From assembly GCA_010093705.1 (NCBI GenBank), contig MU006091.1:1354702-1418701 (forward strand): DNA of 64,000 nt, given 5' to 3'. Shown one piece after another: positions 1-11,065 of this stretch. A model generated the notes under the pieces. It saw nothing but the letters and a program-made list of their open reading frames with translations, was not told the DNA's origin and ran no database searches. A program made the translations under genes and the position numbers. The DNA is from Patellaria atrata CBS 101060 (Eukaryota; Ascomycota; Dothideomycetes; Patellariales; Patellariaceae). Positions within the stretch are counted from its first letter, which is position 1, and each line of letters starts with the position of its first letter.

Positions 1-1045
1 CCACCAAAGGAGATCATCATTCATAAGGAATTCTTCGGAGAAATCGAGTTAGATTTTTCTACAAGCATCATGACAAACAGCACACGCCAGTTTGATACCT
101 ATGTCTCTCGTGGTGTCATGTTGAATAACTATGCCAATATCTTCGGTCTCATCATGCAAATGCGTCAAGTTGCAAATCACCCTGATCTTCTACTGAGGAA
201 GAATGCAGATGGCGGTCAGAACATTCTTGTCTGCAATATCTGTGATGAACCTGCTGAAGAAGCCATCCGCTCTCGCTGCAAGCATGAGTTCTGTCGGTCT
301 TGTATTAAGAACTATGTCCATGCTTGTGAAGCTGCTGGCAATAACCCGGATTGCCCGCGCTGCCATATTGTAAGTTCCTCGTCGTGATAGAGAAATAACA
401 CCTACTAATTTGTTACAGGCCCTTGCAATCGACTTCGACCAACCAGACATTGAACAAGATGAAGACATGGTCAAGAAGAGTTCCATCATCAACCGCATCA
501 AAATGGGCGACTGGACCTCCTCCACCAAGATTGAAATGCTCATCTACGACCTCTACAAGCTCCGCAGCAAGAAACAAACACTCAAATCGATCGTCTTCTC
601 CCAATTTACGTCGATGCTTCAACTTATCGAATGGCGTCTTCGCCGTGCCGGTTTCAACACCGTCATGCTCGACGGTACCATGTCGCCCGCTCAACGCCAG
701 AAGTCCATCGAATACTTTATGAACAACACCGATGTGGAAGTCTTCCTCGTTTCACTTAAAGCTGGTGGTGTCGCACTTAACCTCACCGAGGCTTCGAGAG
801 TCTTTATTGTGGATCCTTGGTGGAATCCGGCGGCTGAGTGGCAAAGCGCGGATCGTTGCCATCGTATTGGACAGAAGAGGCCTTGTGTTATCACGAGATT
901 ATGTATTGAGGATAGCGTGGAGAGTAGGATGGTCTTGCTCCAGGAGAAGAAGGCCATGATGATCAATGGCACGATCAACAATGATAAGGTCGCTATGGAG
1001 AAGCTTACGCCTGAGGATCTGCAGTTTTTGTTCCGTGGAACTTAA
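1..1045 (+). CDS. RAD16: RAD16-type SNF2/RING DNA repair ATPase, 3' part
   Basis: This is the C-terminal third of a Rad16-like protein, the DNA-dependent ATPase and ubiquitin-ligase subunit used in global-genome nucleotide excision repair. The frame is open from base 1, so the gene begins outside the window. Exons are 1..369 and 419..1045. The 49-base intron has a GTAAGT donor, a CTACTAAT branch-like site and an ACAG acceptor. Visible parts are the segment preceding the RING (motif [11 protein letters not shown], then [10 protein letters not shown]); a C3HC4 RING finger with CNIC, CKHEFC, C and CPRC spacing; and helicase motifs V-VI ([39 protein letters not shown]). The order SNF2-RING-helicase C and the LNNYANIF motif favour RAD16 over RAD5. 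The stop is at 1043-1045. Confidence 0.93.
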
Positions 1046-1708
1046 GCTGCTCTTTATGGCTGTTATATTGGGTCTTGGTGTGCTTCACGGAGGCACAAGT
1101 AGACTTCATCGAGTTTCTCTACTATCAGGTGAATATGCCGGAATGGATTTCATGTGTCTCATGACGCGGTCTTAGGTTCCCTTCTTACGTATGGTATGGC
1201 GTCGGCCATAACCGGTGGTTTTCCGCTTTGCGGTGCTGAAGAAGGTATCTAGGCTTTTCAGAGCCATGGGTTGGTGATTGGGATAGAGGATATGGTGAAT
1301 TTTACATCGCAAAAGTTAAGCACTTATGTTGCTTGATCACGAGTACGAATAGCATGGCTTTCACGATAGGTAGTCGAGGATATAGGTATGAGAATACAGA
1401 TCAATATGTATTAGGTTTCGGATTGTGCTTGTGATTTTAACTCCCTGGACTCCATTTCTAAACTTATGCAGCGAATCCGACGTATTTACGATCTACCCAG
1501 CCGCCTCTTTCTATCCTTCATCCGCCTAGCTGAGATGGGAATATAGGGTACCAGCAACCACCGCTTCTCAACCATTTGCGGTATCTACTGTACCGTCCGT
1601 ACCCTCTAAACCCCAAGCTGATCATTATCCATACCGTCCCCATCACAATCCCACAACTCCCCATCCATACCACCCGTACACTCCCACAACTCCCCCTCTA
1701 TAGCACCC
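1046..1708. other. Intergenic, nothing supported
   Basis: This is the 3' flank of RAD16 up to the stop of the orphan membrane-protein gene on the other strand, so the two genes are convergent. It contains only short open frames with no recognisable domain. CT-rich sequence begins near 1600 and runs into the orphan gene. Confidence 0.6.
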
Positions 1709-2461
1709 TTACAATCTCACAAACCCTCGGCCCCCTTGTTCCCCCCGGGTGTCCATAGCATCCGTACCATCCGTACCCTCCACGCCCCCAGTACCCTCTA
1801 TATCCGCAGCATCGCAACCCAAACTCCCATCCTCAATCCAAGGGAAATCCCTCAGATCGTAAAATTCGATATCCTGTTCGATATCCTGTCCGATATCCCG
1901 GTCCCCAATAACCTCCATCCAGGGGTAATCCCTCAAATCCTCAAGTTGGATATCGACGGCATCTAAATCCCAGCCCTCCATATCTCTACCCGTGCCCGTA
2001 CCGACACTCCTCCGATCCACCGTACCACTACCAACATGAAGCTCCGCATCTCTACCGTGCTCCCCACCGGTCTCACCTGTCGTCGTATCAGGCTTAAGGT
2101 CCTGCAGTTCAATATCTTCAATGCACTCCTCCGTACCCTCGTCCGTACCCCACACCATCGCTATTGCGGCCCTCTCCCCAACCTCGTCGTGGTATGCCAC
2201 CCCTCCGTACACCCTCCGTGATCCCCGTACCTTCCCCGCTTTCCATGCCTGACGGGGAGCGTACACAGCGTACAGACACCACAGGCGGAGAGCCAGGAGT
2301 ATGGCGATTGTGAGTACTATGGCGAGGAGGAGGAGGGCTACGAGGGCTAGGGGGTGGATAGGGTGTACGGATGGCGGTGAGGGGGGTTGGAAGGGGAGGA
2401 AGGTTTGGACGGGTTTTGTGGAGGGGGAGGGGATGAGGGGGATCTGGGTGGGTGCTGGCAT
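1709..2461 (-). CDS. Orphan single-pass membrane protein with repeated acidic motif
   Basis: This is an uninterrupted 250-residue frame starting at a real ATG (2461-2459). I do not recognise the family. The N terminus (about 1-37) is proline-rich. Residues about 38-66 form one strong hydrophobic helix rich in Leu, Ala, Ile and Val, followed by basic residues, which suggests a C-terminal tail in the cytosol. The tail is acidic and holds three related copies of a short motif: IEDIELQDLKPD, DIQLEDLRDYPWMEV and DIEFYDLRDFPWIED. The C terminus is rich in Gly, Thr and Asp. There is no N-terminal signal peptide other than the membrane helix. A TATA-like TTATATA on this strand near 2580-2588 could serve as promoter. 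The internal repeat and single helix argue for a real gene, but without homology this stays tentative. Confidence 0.45.
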   Translation of the reverse strand: MPAPTQIPLIPSPSTKPVQTFLPFQPPSPPSVHPIHPLALVALLLLAIVLTIAILLALRLWCLYAVYAPRQAWKAGKVRGSRRVYGGVAYHDEVGERAAIAMVWGTDEGTEECIEDIELQDLKPDTTTGETGGEHGRDAELHVGSGTVDRRSVGTGTGRDMEGWDLDAVDIQLEDLRDYPWMEVIGDRDIGQDIEQDIEFYDLRDFPWIEDGSLGCDAADIEGTGGVEGTDGTDAMDTRGEQGGRGFVRL

Positions 2462-3844
2462 TATTGGACTGTGGTATTGATGTTTTGATTTGTTTGATTT
2501 GAAAGGTGAGAATGGTTTATTTCGGAGAAAGAAGTTGAGCAGAAAAGAAGAGAAGTTGGGAATGAGAAAGTCGGATGGAGTATATAAGCCTTGTGCGAAT
2601 TCAGATTTTAACTGCCTTCAACGAGGGAGTTTAGGTGGTACGCTATCTCTCTCGTGGGACTATTGTATTAAGGATATGACTGATACCAAATTTCCCACGT
2701 CGAAGAAAAAAAATCATCCGGTTTAATAAGAGGATCTGTTTTTCTGGCACCGTATCCTCTCCACCCCAACTTTAAACTATCTCTGAGCCTTGGGTACGGG
2801 ATAAGAAAACTTACACGCCAACTCGCAGCCGTACATATAACCAAATTATATGGATTAGTCTACCGTACATTTCCCCTATAAACTGTATCTACTCTCACGA
2901 TATCCAAGGAAAGAAGACTTACGGTGGATGTGTAGCTGTACGCGACTCTCACCTATACATGCAAGAGATTCCTTCGTATTATGGTTCAAAGAGCCTGACA
3001 GTAGACCATATTCAAGCGTACGGAGGCTAGAGAAGCATATCGTAACAGAGCAAATGATGGATACTGAAGGACAAAAAAGAACGTAAGGAGAGGAGATGGA
3101 AATAGACTCGTCGTGGGCCGTATACGTTATCATGGCAAATCTTTTTATGATCATTAGCCCTGAAAGGTCAATTGGAAAGGTATTTCCTTGATACTGCGTA
3201 TTAAAAGCGAGCCTTTTCTGTATCAGTGATACGGTGCGCAAGATTGTTGTTTTGAAGGATAACTGCGGTTGTGGAATTTACAGGGCAATCCTTCAGCCGA
3301 GATCCTCAGACGATCACCATCACGTGAAATATACGATCCAGGAACCCTTACGGACGTAACTTATGACAAAACATGGATGTCGAATGAGTACACAATACTC
3401 GCTATAGTTATCCCCTATAAAATCTATTCCTACCAATGCAGACCGAAAAATCCATCAGCTATCCCTAAAAACCCTGATATCTCTCAAAATGCAGCAACAA
3501 CATACACGCACTAATCAGACAATAACCCCCACACGACGTTCCTTCCTTTCATCACAATTACAATATACTCCAACATTAAAATTGAGCTTTTTATCATCTT
3601 TCGCCGTAGAACCCCGTATATCCCATGCCGTGATAGGTAAGGTATTATAACCATCTCCGCTACAGTAGGTACGTAGGAGTGGTCCATAAACATATATCCA
3701 AAGAAGCAGATATTTCCCATTTTGTGAAGGTCAAAATGAGAGTAACGCCATGTGGTACGCCGGAAAATGCTCATCAACGCTCATAAGGTTAGGGGAAAAA
3801 AAAATTTGAGTATTAAAAAGGGTTGTGAGTAATGCGACATAGAA
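2462..3844. other. Intergenic, no gene supported
   Basis: About 1.4 kb of AT-richer sequence separate the start of the orphan membrane-protein gene from the 3' end of the mannosyltransferase gene. Apart from the TATA-like element near 2580-2588 I see only short frames without domains or convincing splice pairs. Confidence 0.55.
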
Positions 3845-5033
3845 TTACACCTCATGCCGATCTTTAAGTTCATAATCGTCCACTTTGGCTGAAGAAGGAA
3901 TTAGGGTATAATAGATGCGGTGTGTTAGATTCCTTAAGGTCGGAACTCGTCTTCGGGGGTGACCCTTGGTATTGTTCGAGATAATGTGACGGTAGACCCA
4001 GTAGATACCAAAGATGACAGTGAATCCGACGACAAAACCCACGAATGTGACAAAGATCCAGTGTTTTGCAAGCCATAGAATCAGTTGTACGTCGTTTTGG
4101 TGCCAGCTGTTGCCAAGATGATGTGTGAAAAAGCTCCATGGATGGTGATTGTACTCATCAGGGAAGAGAACGCGGATACGATCCATTTCCACTGGACCTT
4201 CCGAGTTGTAGTGACGCCACATTACGCTGAGGAAAAGGGGACCAGTCGAACCCATCACTGTGATGTACGGGAGAATCCAGCTGCGGTCATATCGAGGCAG
4301 CGCATCGATTACACGGAGAAAGAACTTGTGTCTGGGGACTGATCCCATCGCGTCGTTGGAAATACCGGTCGGGACAGTACGGCGCACCCACGCCGGGTAG
4401 GAAAGGAGAGGGTCGAGACGGCGATTGCACCCCTGTTCCACGCGTTAGCCGCGCGTACTTGAGAAATAAATGGTAAAAGCTTACATCGTCTAGATCGATA
4501 TATATACCTCCAAAATGCGCAAGGACGAAGTATCGAATGGAATCGGCGCGTTGGATGGGGAATTCATACGCATCGAAGGTTTCGAGGAACCAAGGATATC
4601 TGCGCCTCTGTCAGTTTTGGTCCCGTAATACCACATATTGGGGAATTGGAAAACTTACTCAGCAGCAATGAATTCGCGCGAAGATTTATCAGTCCATAAC
4701 TATTGATATTGTCTTAGCATGTTGTTCGTGTGACGATGGTTTATCGAAGCTTACCTTGTACTCATAGTCGGAATGGAGATCAATGCAGCTCTGTTGCGCC
4801 TCTTGCCACACCTCGGGTATGCTCGAGTTCTTGTATGTCTGATGAATGATCTTGGGAATCAACTGTGGTCTTTCCGATACCAGTGCAGAGTTCGGGGCGG
4901 GCAGTTCAGCGCGGGAAATGGCATCCTCAGAGCCATCGACAAAGAGTAGCGTTATCAGGGTCCATACGCTGTGCACGAGGAAGCCAATGATGGCAATATT
5001 GATAATGAGGAAGATGAGGATACTTTTCCGCAT
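3845..5033 (-). CDS. SUR1: Mannosyl phosphorylinositol ceramide synthase catalytic subunit (SUR1/CSG1/CSH1-like, GT32)
   Basis: This is a Golgi glycosyltransferase predicted to add mannose from GDP-mannose to inositol phosphorylceramide, acting with a Csg2-type partner. The model is complement(join(3845..4432,4485..4599,4659..4699,4755..5033)), 340 residues; the second coding exon is only 41 bases. Residues about 5-32 are a signal-anchor helix. The DXD-type site lies at the end of GGIYIDLDD (residues about 137-145). Conserved blocks after it are GISNDAMGSVPRH and ITVMGSTGPLFLSV, which are characteristic of the Sur1/Csh1 branch and not of Och1. A second membrane helix lies at about 270-295, followed by a basic cytosolic tail. 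All introns have GTAAG donors and keep the frame. Assignment to the Sur1 branch is secure; the in vivo acceptor specificity is inferred from the family. Confidence 0.9.
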
Positions 5034-6483
5034 GATGAAGAGAGATTTGGAGGATTATAGGTATGGTTAGAGAGTAGATATTGGAGGTAACAGAGCGGAG
5101 GAGGTAGGTGTTCCAGGAGGGTGACTGTGCGACAGGTCGTAGTAGAGTTAAGGCATGGAGATATGCATAGGTAGAAGCAAAAGCTGAAGGAAAGTGGTTT
5201 TAACGGTTAGGTGAAGCTTTCTTCTGGATCTAAAAGGAGTGTGTGGAAGAGAAATTAAAAAGGTTGGAAGCACAGCTTTTTGCATGTCAGTCGAGATTGA
5301 AGGAGTCGAATGGAAGGATATGGGATGTAAGGGCTGTCTGTTAGCGATCGTCCTGAGGGTGGTCCGCCAGTTGGTAGAGAGCTAGAGTAACCTCTTCGGG
5401 GTAAGCACGCGAAATTAAGCACAGCCCCTTCAGATAGCCCCAAGGCCCCCGCCCACGACGCCTTAAAGCCCCAATTCAACGGGCTCTAGACACCCCCTCA
5501 ATGCCCTCAATGCCCTCAATGCCCTCAATGCCCTCAATGCCCTCAATGCCCTCAATGCCCTCAATGCACCTAGTGCCCCCTTCAACACCCTCAAAAGGCC
5601 CTTGAAAGGACAGGCTTTTTGGGCAACCAGTTTTGCAACGACAACCGAAGCACTTCGAAACCAATCGCCAATACTTCAGTCAACCAGCGACAATCGTATG
5701 GCATCTAGCTGGCTAGAAGAAAAGAATCCCCGCGCCGTAAAATAGCACCCCAATTGTACAGTCTGGAAGGATTACGTGGGACGGTGAAAACCGACAAGAT
5801 CTTCTCCGTACCCATCGCGTCCAATTTTGTACGACCCGAACTCCGTCTCACCCTCTGTCCGCTCATATAGTACTTCTACCAAATCGACAGCATACAACAT
5901 GCAGCATACAGCATATAGCACGGATGGATTTAGAACGTGGAATTCCTACGCACGTAGTCCCCCAGATAACATTGCATATTGACACTTTTGACAGTTGACA
6001 CATGCCCACCTACGCCGTCGCTGAATCGGCCTCAATTGGTTCTGCACGATGACGGGATTTCAATCTATCAAGCGTCCTCGCCTCTCGCACACTTTACCTA
6101 TTCACGCATGCCGTGCATGTTATCCCGCTTAAGCTTAACCATCACGATCTTGTCAATCACCTCGCATCTATGGCTGTAAGTGGTCAATTGGGCAGCAGTC
6201 CCGGAGAGTCAATTGCGGAAGATGTCATCCTATCTCAAGGAACCAGACGCATTTCTTAGCCTTGGATCTCAACAGCCCGTCCTATTTCTGCTTCACGGCG
6301 ATGAGGGGGACAATTCCACAGTTGCACCGTCCCATAGGCATTGTTGCCCGCAAGAGGCATCATGGCAATGTTGAATCGTATTTTAAGTATCCAGTTGTCT
6401 TCCTAAGAGCAAAGACAAGAACATACATGCTCTCAGAAAGTGGATATCAAACTTGATTCGAGCAGCAGGAGACTCCACCAGCT
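5034..6483. other. Intergenic with minisatellite
   Basis: This holds the upstream region of the SUR1-like gene and the 3' flank of the broken cyclotransferase gene. The only clear structure is the 9-bp tandem repeat at 5495-5566. The open frame through the repeat (Gly-Ile-Glu repeats on the minus strand) is a by-product of the 9-bp period. No other gene is supported. Confidence 0.6.
5495..5566. repeat. 9-bp minisatellite, eight perfect copies
   Basis: Eight consecutive identical copies of ccctcaatg occupy 72 bases. Flanking sequence is also C-rich and holds near-matches, for example caccctcaa at about 5585. The perfection of all copies suggests recent expansion or active homogenisation. It lies about 460 bases upstream of the SUR1-like start codon. 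Confidence 0.95.
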
Positions 6484-7061
6484 CTACCCCGCATTCCCTC
6501 TCCTTCGAAAGACATAAGGCTTGAAGTATTTCTGATATTGTTCAAGATCAAAGGCTTCCATCTACCAGCTCTCTACTCTCAGCAAAATGCACGGCAGCCA
6601 CTCAAGGTTGTCACATCTTTCAGTTCCGCTTCACATTCGCACCAGGTATAGACCGAAGTTTCATACTGCGCAAGTCGACGAAAATGCGCTTCCGAAGAGT
6701 AGTACCACACAGTTCCCTCCACTTTCCCGGCGACGTCCTTGATCAATGCATGATAGATGCTCCACATCTTCATCGAGAATCCCTCTAGCATCCCTCTTTG
6801 AGCAATGGGCGTTTTTGATAGCTTGAGAATAGCTTGAAGGACTTCTGTATCCATTGGAGAACCGTAGAAGAACATATGGCATGGCTCGAAACGCCGTTCG
6901 GTGTGATCTTGTTTGTCCACTGAGGCCGCTCTATTCATGACAGCGTTCAATCGAAAAGAGCCTTCAGTATGTGCCGGAGAGGTGGCAGGAACCGTAGCTG
7001 TGGGGAGAGATGGTGGTATAGTCTGGCTTGACATCTCTTCGATTTGTTTCCCTTCGCTCAT
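6484..7061 (-). pseudogene. Gamma-glutamylcyclotransferase / AIG2-like gene, frame-disrupted
   Basis: The first frame (7061 to 6579, ATG start) encodes 160 residues. After a disordered N terminus of about 55 residues it shows the AIG2/GGCT signature: MFFYGSPMD (the substrate-binding YGS loop), then MLEGFSMKMWSIYHALIKD and VEGTVWYY, then LAQYETSVYTWCECE. This frame stops at 6579, but family-like sequence continues in other frames on the same strand: AESRELVDGS, then FDLEQYQKYFKPYVF, ending at a stop at 6484-6486. Two frame changes close together (near 6575-6585 and 6553-6556) are needed to follow the homology, and no good splice pair removes them. I therefore read it as a recently broken gene. 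A C-terminally shortened but still expressed protein is possible. The N-terminal half has no break. Confidence 0.7.
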
Positions 7062-7806
7062 AGCAGTATTATTTGTCCATCGAGGCTATTTCGGAGATGT
7101 GTAGTAAGGGTAAGGGTTGGACTCTTTTTTGGAGGAGGGGAGACTCTTTATCCTACGGCTGAGACATTGATGAGTGACTCAGGTAGCAAACTTGACATAT
7201 TGGTAGTACGGTATATGTTTCACATCAGACTTCAGAGTCGCGGTAAAGTCACAATCTAGAATCTAGGGAAACGTCGTCAAACCTTTTCGGTGTGTACATC
7301 GCTATGACTTTGCCAAAAGTTTAAATTCGTTTTACAAGGTCGCGTACAGACCTCTAGGGACTACCCTTTAGTATATTTTACGTTAACCATATGTGCTGTT
7401 CGGAGAACATAGCTAGTACTCTGTACTGTACTGTACATGGAAGACAGCTAGAGGGAGGAGGGCCGTACATCATGAGCGTTCTTCATAAATTCAAATTCAC
7501 ATTCGTATCTAAATCATCAGATCTCAAGGCTACCTTACCGTACCTGAATTTGCAGAAGTACCTTAGATTTACTGGTGTCCACTAGTCAAAGCACGACGGG
7601 AGTAAGAAGATCGGCATTGCCACTTTAGGCTAGATGGAACCTCGAGAACGCTTGGCGTAGAACCAAATTATGTCCACGTTTGACTTTCCGCCAAAATATA
7701 TACAACCACTCCAGTGCTTTAAACAACCTGAGAACACAACCATTTCCTACAGCCCTCTACCCGCTTCGAATTTCAGCGCAACAAGAGCAAAAGAACCTCG
7801 TTCATC
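7062..7806. other. Divergent intergenic region
   Basis: This lies between the start of the broken cyclotransferase gene (-) and the Sec72-like gene (+). It contains tgtactgtactgtaca at 7422-7437, which holds two overlapping copies of the GTAC(A/T)GTAC motif seen elsewhere in the window. No gene is supported. Confidence 0.55.
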
Positions 7807-8415
7807 ATGGCAGCAGAGGACACATTCACCCTCCTCCCCCTCCACCTCGATCCCGCCAGCAAAGCCATCACATCGACCGGTCCCACAGACAACGAACTGC
7901 AAGCCGAACTGACCCAACTCAACCAACTGCACCGCGCGCTCCTCACCCTTGACAACCCTGGCGGCGTCCCTCCACCACCCCTACCGGTCAACCCCAAGCG
8001 CGGCGCCCAAGTCGCCAAGCTACGAGACACGGGCAACACTGCCTTCCGCAAAGCCCAATATGCCGACGCCATACGGATCTACAGTCTCGCGATCGATATG
8101 GCTCTGGGACGGCCCGGGTGGGAGCCCGCAGGCCTCGTGAGGGATGAGGTATCCGGCTTGTATGCGAACAGGGCACAGGCGTATATGGGAATGCAGGCAT
8201 GGGCGGAGGGCGCGGTGGATGCGGAGTGTAGCGTTGAGATTAGGAAGGTGGGGAACGCGAAAGCGTGGTGGAGGAGGGGGAGGTGTTTGGTGGAGATGGG
8301 CAGATTGGATGAGGCGAAGGGTTGGGTTGATAGGGCGTTGGAGTTTGATGGGGGTGAGCAGGATCTTGTTGCGCTGAGGAAGGAGATTCAGGCGGCGTTG
8401 GAGAGGAAGAAGTGA
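7807..8415 (+). CDS. SEC72: Sec72-like TPR subunit of the ER post-translational translocon
   Basis: This is an intronless 202-residue frame. Residues about 70-195 form a TPR array: LRDTGNTAFRKAQYADAIRIY (TPR1 helix pair), a spacer with RPGWEPAGLVRDE, then LYANRAQAYMGMQAWAEGAVD and KAWWRRGRCLVEMGRLDEA. The N-terminal 65 residues (start MAAEDTFTLLPLHLDP, then a proline stretch PPPPLPVNP) match my memory of filamentous-fungal Sec72 proteins. Sec72 sits on the cytosolic face of the Sec63 complex and binds Hsp70 C termini through its TPR, coupling Ssa chaperones to post-translational import. The ATG at 7807 follows a strong context (tcATGG). The alternative is another small cytosolic TPR co-chaperone. 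TPR is certain; the Sec72 name is likely. Confidence 0.8.
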   Translation: MAAEDTFTLLPLHLDPASKAITSTGPTDNELQAELTQLNQLHRALLTLDNPGGVPPPPLPVNPKRGAQVAKLRDTGNTAFRKAQYADAIRIYSLAIDMALGRPGWEPAGLVRDEVSGLYANRAQAYMGMQAWAEGAVDAECSVEIRKVGNAKAWWRRGRCLVEMGRLDEAKGWVDRALEFDGGEQDLVALRKEIQAALERKK

Positions 8416-9192
8416 GGGTAGATGGTGATGGGTTTCTCTTTGCATTGCAGGGCGTTTGGGACATGGGAAGTGGGTTGGCCACGCTGTACATTGAGAGCAT
8501 GCTTACTGTTGCTCGTGTCGTGCTACCTGCATGGAGTCAGAGAGCAATTCCAAAGAAGCGTCAGTATTCTAAGGCTCCGATTTGAATTATCTTCTAGTAC
8601 TTCGTTCTTCAGCCTCCACATAGCACAGGTTGCGAAAGAGACAAACTTGAGCAACGTTTTCAATCTGAACTCAAAATACAGTGTCGCAATTAGCTCTATC
8701 GCGACTACCTCTACTGCAAGGAGATGAATTTACCCTACGTAAAATTTGAAAATGACCTTGAATCTCCTTCCACTAATAGTAGAAATAATCAGAACCAAAA
8801 GCACGGGAAAATGATCGTCACTCGCTAGACGCGGGCGGGACTGACCCCCTGGCGCCGGTTTAGCGGTCTATTCTTAGACAAGGCTCATCCGGGTCATCCC
8901 AAAATTTCGGCGTAACAACCGTGACAACCGGGTGACAAAAACAACAAGCTTCCGCTGCGCCTCGAGTTTGAGGCTGAAGAACAAACTTCTTGTGAATCAG
9001 TTTTCTTTTGACGCCTGGAGCGCTGCTTTCTTCATCTCATAGAATTCTTACTTCATTGCACATCTACCAAGTTTCTTTCCGTGTGCCCTAATTGTTCATC
9101 AGTTTTAATTGAGGTTGAAGCTTCAACGATCCCGTCTTTGTTTGTTTGTCAGGCTCTGGTGATATCCAACGCACACGCATACGCCCGCCAGG
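8416..9192. other. Intergenic, promoter region of the MARVEL-type gene
   Basis: It holds the 3' flank of the Sec72-like gene and the upstream region of the tetraspan protein. I see no coding sequence or repeat. Short open frames lack any domain. Confidence 0.55.
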
Positions 9193-10223
9193 ATGAGGAT
9201 ACCCACGGGGTACATACAGCGGGTCAAAACCGTCTTCCACATCATACAAGCTCTGTTGATCTTCATCGCGGCCTGCATCACGATCGCCGTCCTCACGAAG
9301 AAGGGGGAGACGGATGGCAGGACGAAATATTTCTTCGCTCTGGTAAACCCCCTGCACCCTTCACCCACCGTAGCTCCCCAGCTTAACGATGGAATGATAG
9401 TGCTTCCTGAGCATCCCGGCTCTGATATACCAAACCATGGTCCCGATATACACTCGCGCCGCCAAATTCGTCAACGCCTACGCGTTCGCCGCGGTCGATA
9501 TCCTGTATACCGTACGCCTCATCCACACAACCCACACAGAGCCCAAACTCGGAGAACAGTCACGCTAACACATGAGTACAGATCTTCTGGTTCTCCGCCT
9601 TCGTAGCCGTGGCGACGTGGAACTCAGCCGGCATCCGCCAAGGCGCCCGCGACGCCAAAATCGACGAAGGCGACGGCAACTGCACGACCTTCGCGTACGG
9701 CGAGGAGAGCAAATGCAACCTCAGCAAGACGACGGTCGGATTCGGCGTCGTGATCTTGTACCTACCCCTTTCCTTCCCTCCCCTATCTCCCCCTGACCCC
9801 AAGCACTAACAACCCCCCAGCATATTCTTCCTCCTCACAACATCCATTTCCTCCTACTCCCTCCTCAAATTCCGCAAAGAAGGTTTCATCCCCGGCATCT
9901 CCTCCGCCACGACCCCGCATCCCACGCCCGCGGGCATCGAGGCGCAGACTAAAGACGCCTGGTCGGCGGACACGCACGAGGACGCCGAGTTCGACGACGG
10001 ACGGCCCGAGCGCAGCGGTCGCCATGAGGAGGACGAGTATGCGCTTCTGCATAATGATGAGGAGGCGCACCCGGCGCGGCCGTTGAGTTGGGGGGAGGAT
10101 AGACGCGGGGGGAGTTATGCGTATGGGGATGTGAGGAGGGTTGGTGTGAGGGTGAATGAGGGGGAGGGAGATGGAGGGTATGATGAGTATAAGAAGAATT
10201 ATAGTTTTTCGGGACAGAGGTAG
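9193..10223 (+). CDS. Fungal MARVEL-type tetraspan membrane protein
   Basis: The model is join(9193..9342,9401..9511,9582..9757,9821..10223), 279 residues; all three introns keep the frame and the last two contain clear CTAAC branch sites. Four membrane helices are visible: HIIQALLIFIAACITIAVL; FFALCFLSIPALIYQTMV; YAFAAVDILYTIFWFSAFV; and TTVGFGVVIFIFFLLTTSI. The loop between helices 3 and 4 has two cysteines (GNCTTF, SKCNLS) typical of fungal MARVEL proteins. The C-terminal ~120 residues are hydrophilic, acidic and probably cytosolic (DEYALLHNDEEAHP). Proteins of this type sit in the plasma membrane or vesicles and shape membrane domains. A specific role cannot be read from sequence. Confidence 0.8.
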
Positions 10224-11065
10224 GAGGGGAAGGGGATAGTGTGGGATTTGGTTGATTTGGTTTGGTTTGAGATGCGGTTTAGCGGGTTTTTTTTTTTTAG
10301 GTGCTTGGGTTAGTTTGATTGGTGTATCTTAGCGAATGCATATCGGTATCGGGATTTGAGTTTTCTGCTATGTGGTAATTGGGTTATATTGGAATTTTGG
10401 GTATAGTACCATGTGAAAGCTGAATTGATTGGATATGTGGTTTGTACAGTTTCAGGACTGTGTGTGGGACTGGAGTAGAGACGAACTGGGTGTATGGAAT
10501 GATAGGTGATGTGAAATGACTGGCCTGTATCACCAGTTGATTTGGCCAAGCTCACTGATTTGTACAAAGTAGCTGACCTAATCCGAAATGGTTAATTTTC
10601 TGAGATGTACAATTCGGATGGTTCGTACAGTTTGGTTGATCCGTACAGTGTGGCTGATTCGTACAGTTTAGCTAATCGGTACACTTTGACTGCTCCGAAC
10701 AATTGACTGCTGGTATAAAATTCTTACGGGGTGTTTTTGTCTGAAGACGATACACTGTCTCTGTTGCCTTCGTTGCCTCCGTTGTGAATCCCTGGGTTCT
10801 ATACGCTGATAGTATGGCGTACTTGGAACTCGGATTCTTTCTCGGCCTAGCGGAAATATTCGAAGTGTAATAGTAAACTAGGGGTGCGGTGAATGAAATT
10901 ACCATAAGGAACTCTCTAGCAGTATTAATTGCTTGATAAAACAGATACATCGTGGAGTAGGTTCTGGTTCCATTCAGAGATGAATGCCATTGACAGGGCC
11001 AGCACTTTGACAGTCGAACTAGAAGCGGAACAGTAGTTGAAAGGATCTATTATTTAAACAAGAGA
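10224..11065. other. Intergenic with 18-bp tandem repeat
   Basis: This is the 3' region of the MARVEL-type gene and of the HSL hydrolase (convergent). It carries a T tract near 10289-10300 and the tandem repeat described at 10607-10696. No gene is supported. Confidence 0.55.
10607..10696. repeat. Degenerate 18-bp tandem repeat, five units
   Basis: Five units of exactly 18 bases can be aligned by their starts: gtacaattcggatggttc, gtacagtttggttgatcc, gtacagtgtggctgattc, gtacagtttagctaatcg and gtacactttgactgctcc. A weaker unit follows at 10697 (gaacaattgactgctgg). The consensus is GTACAGTTTGGCTGATCC. Each unit opens with GTACA, the half of the GTAC(A/T)GTAC motif enriched in the window. It lies between two 3' ends, so a promoter role is unlikely. 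Confidence 0.85.

Noticed and set aside
5476-5664. Minus-strand frame with repeated Gly-Ile-Glu
   Set aside because: It is a by-product of the 9-bp minisatellite, whose period keeps the frame open.
9081-9386. Frames overlapping the first exons of the MARVEL-type gene
   Set aside because: Shadows of the real spliced gene; the tetraspan model explains the region.
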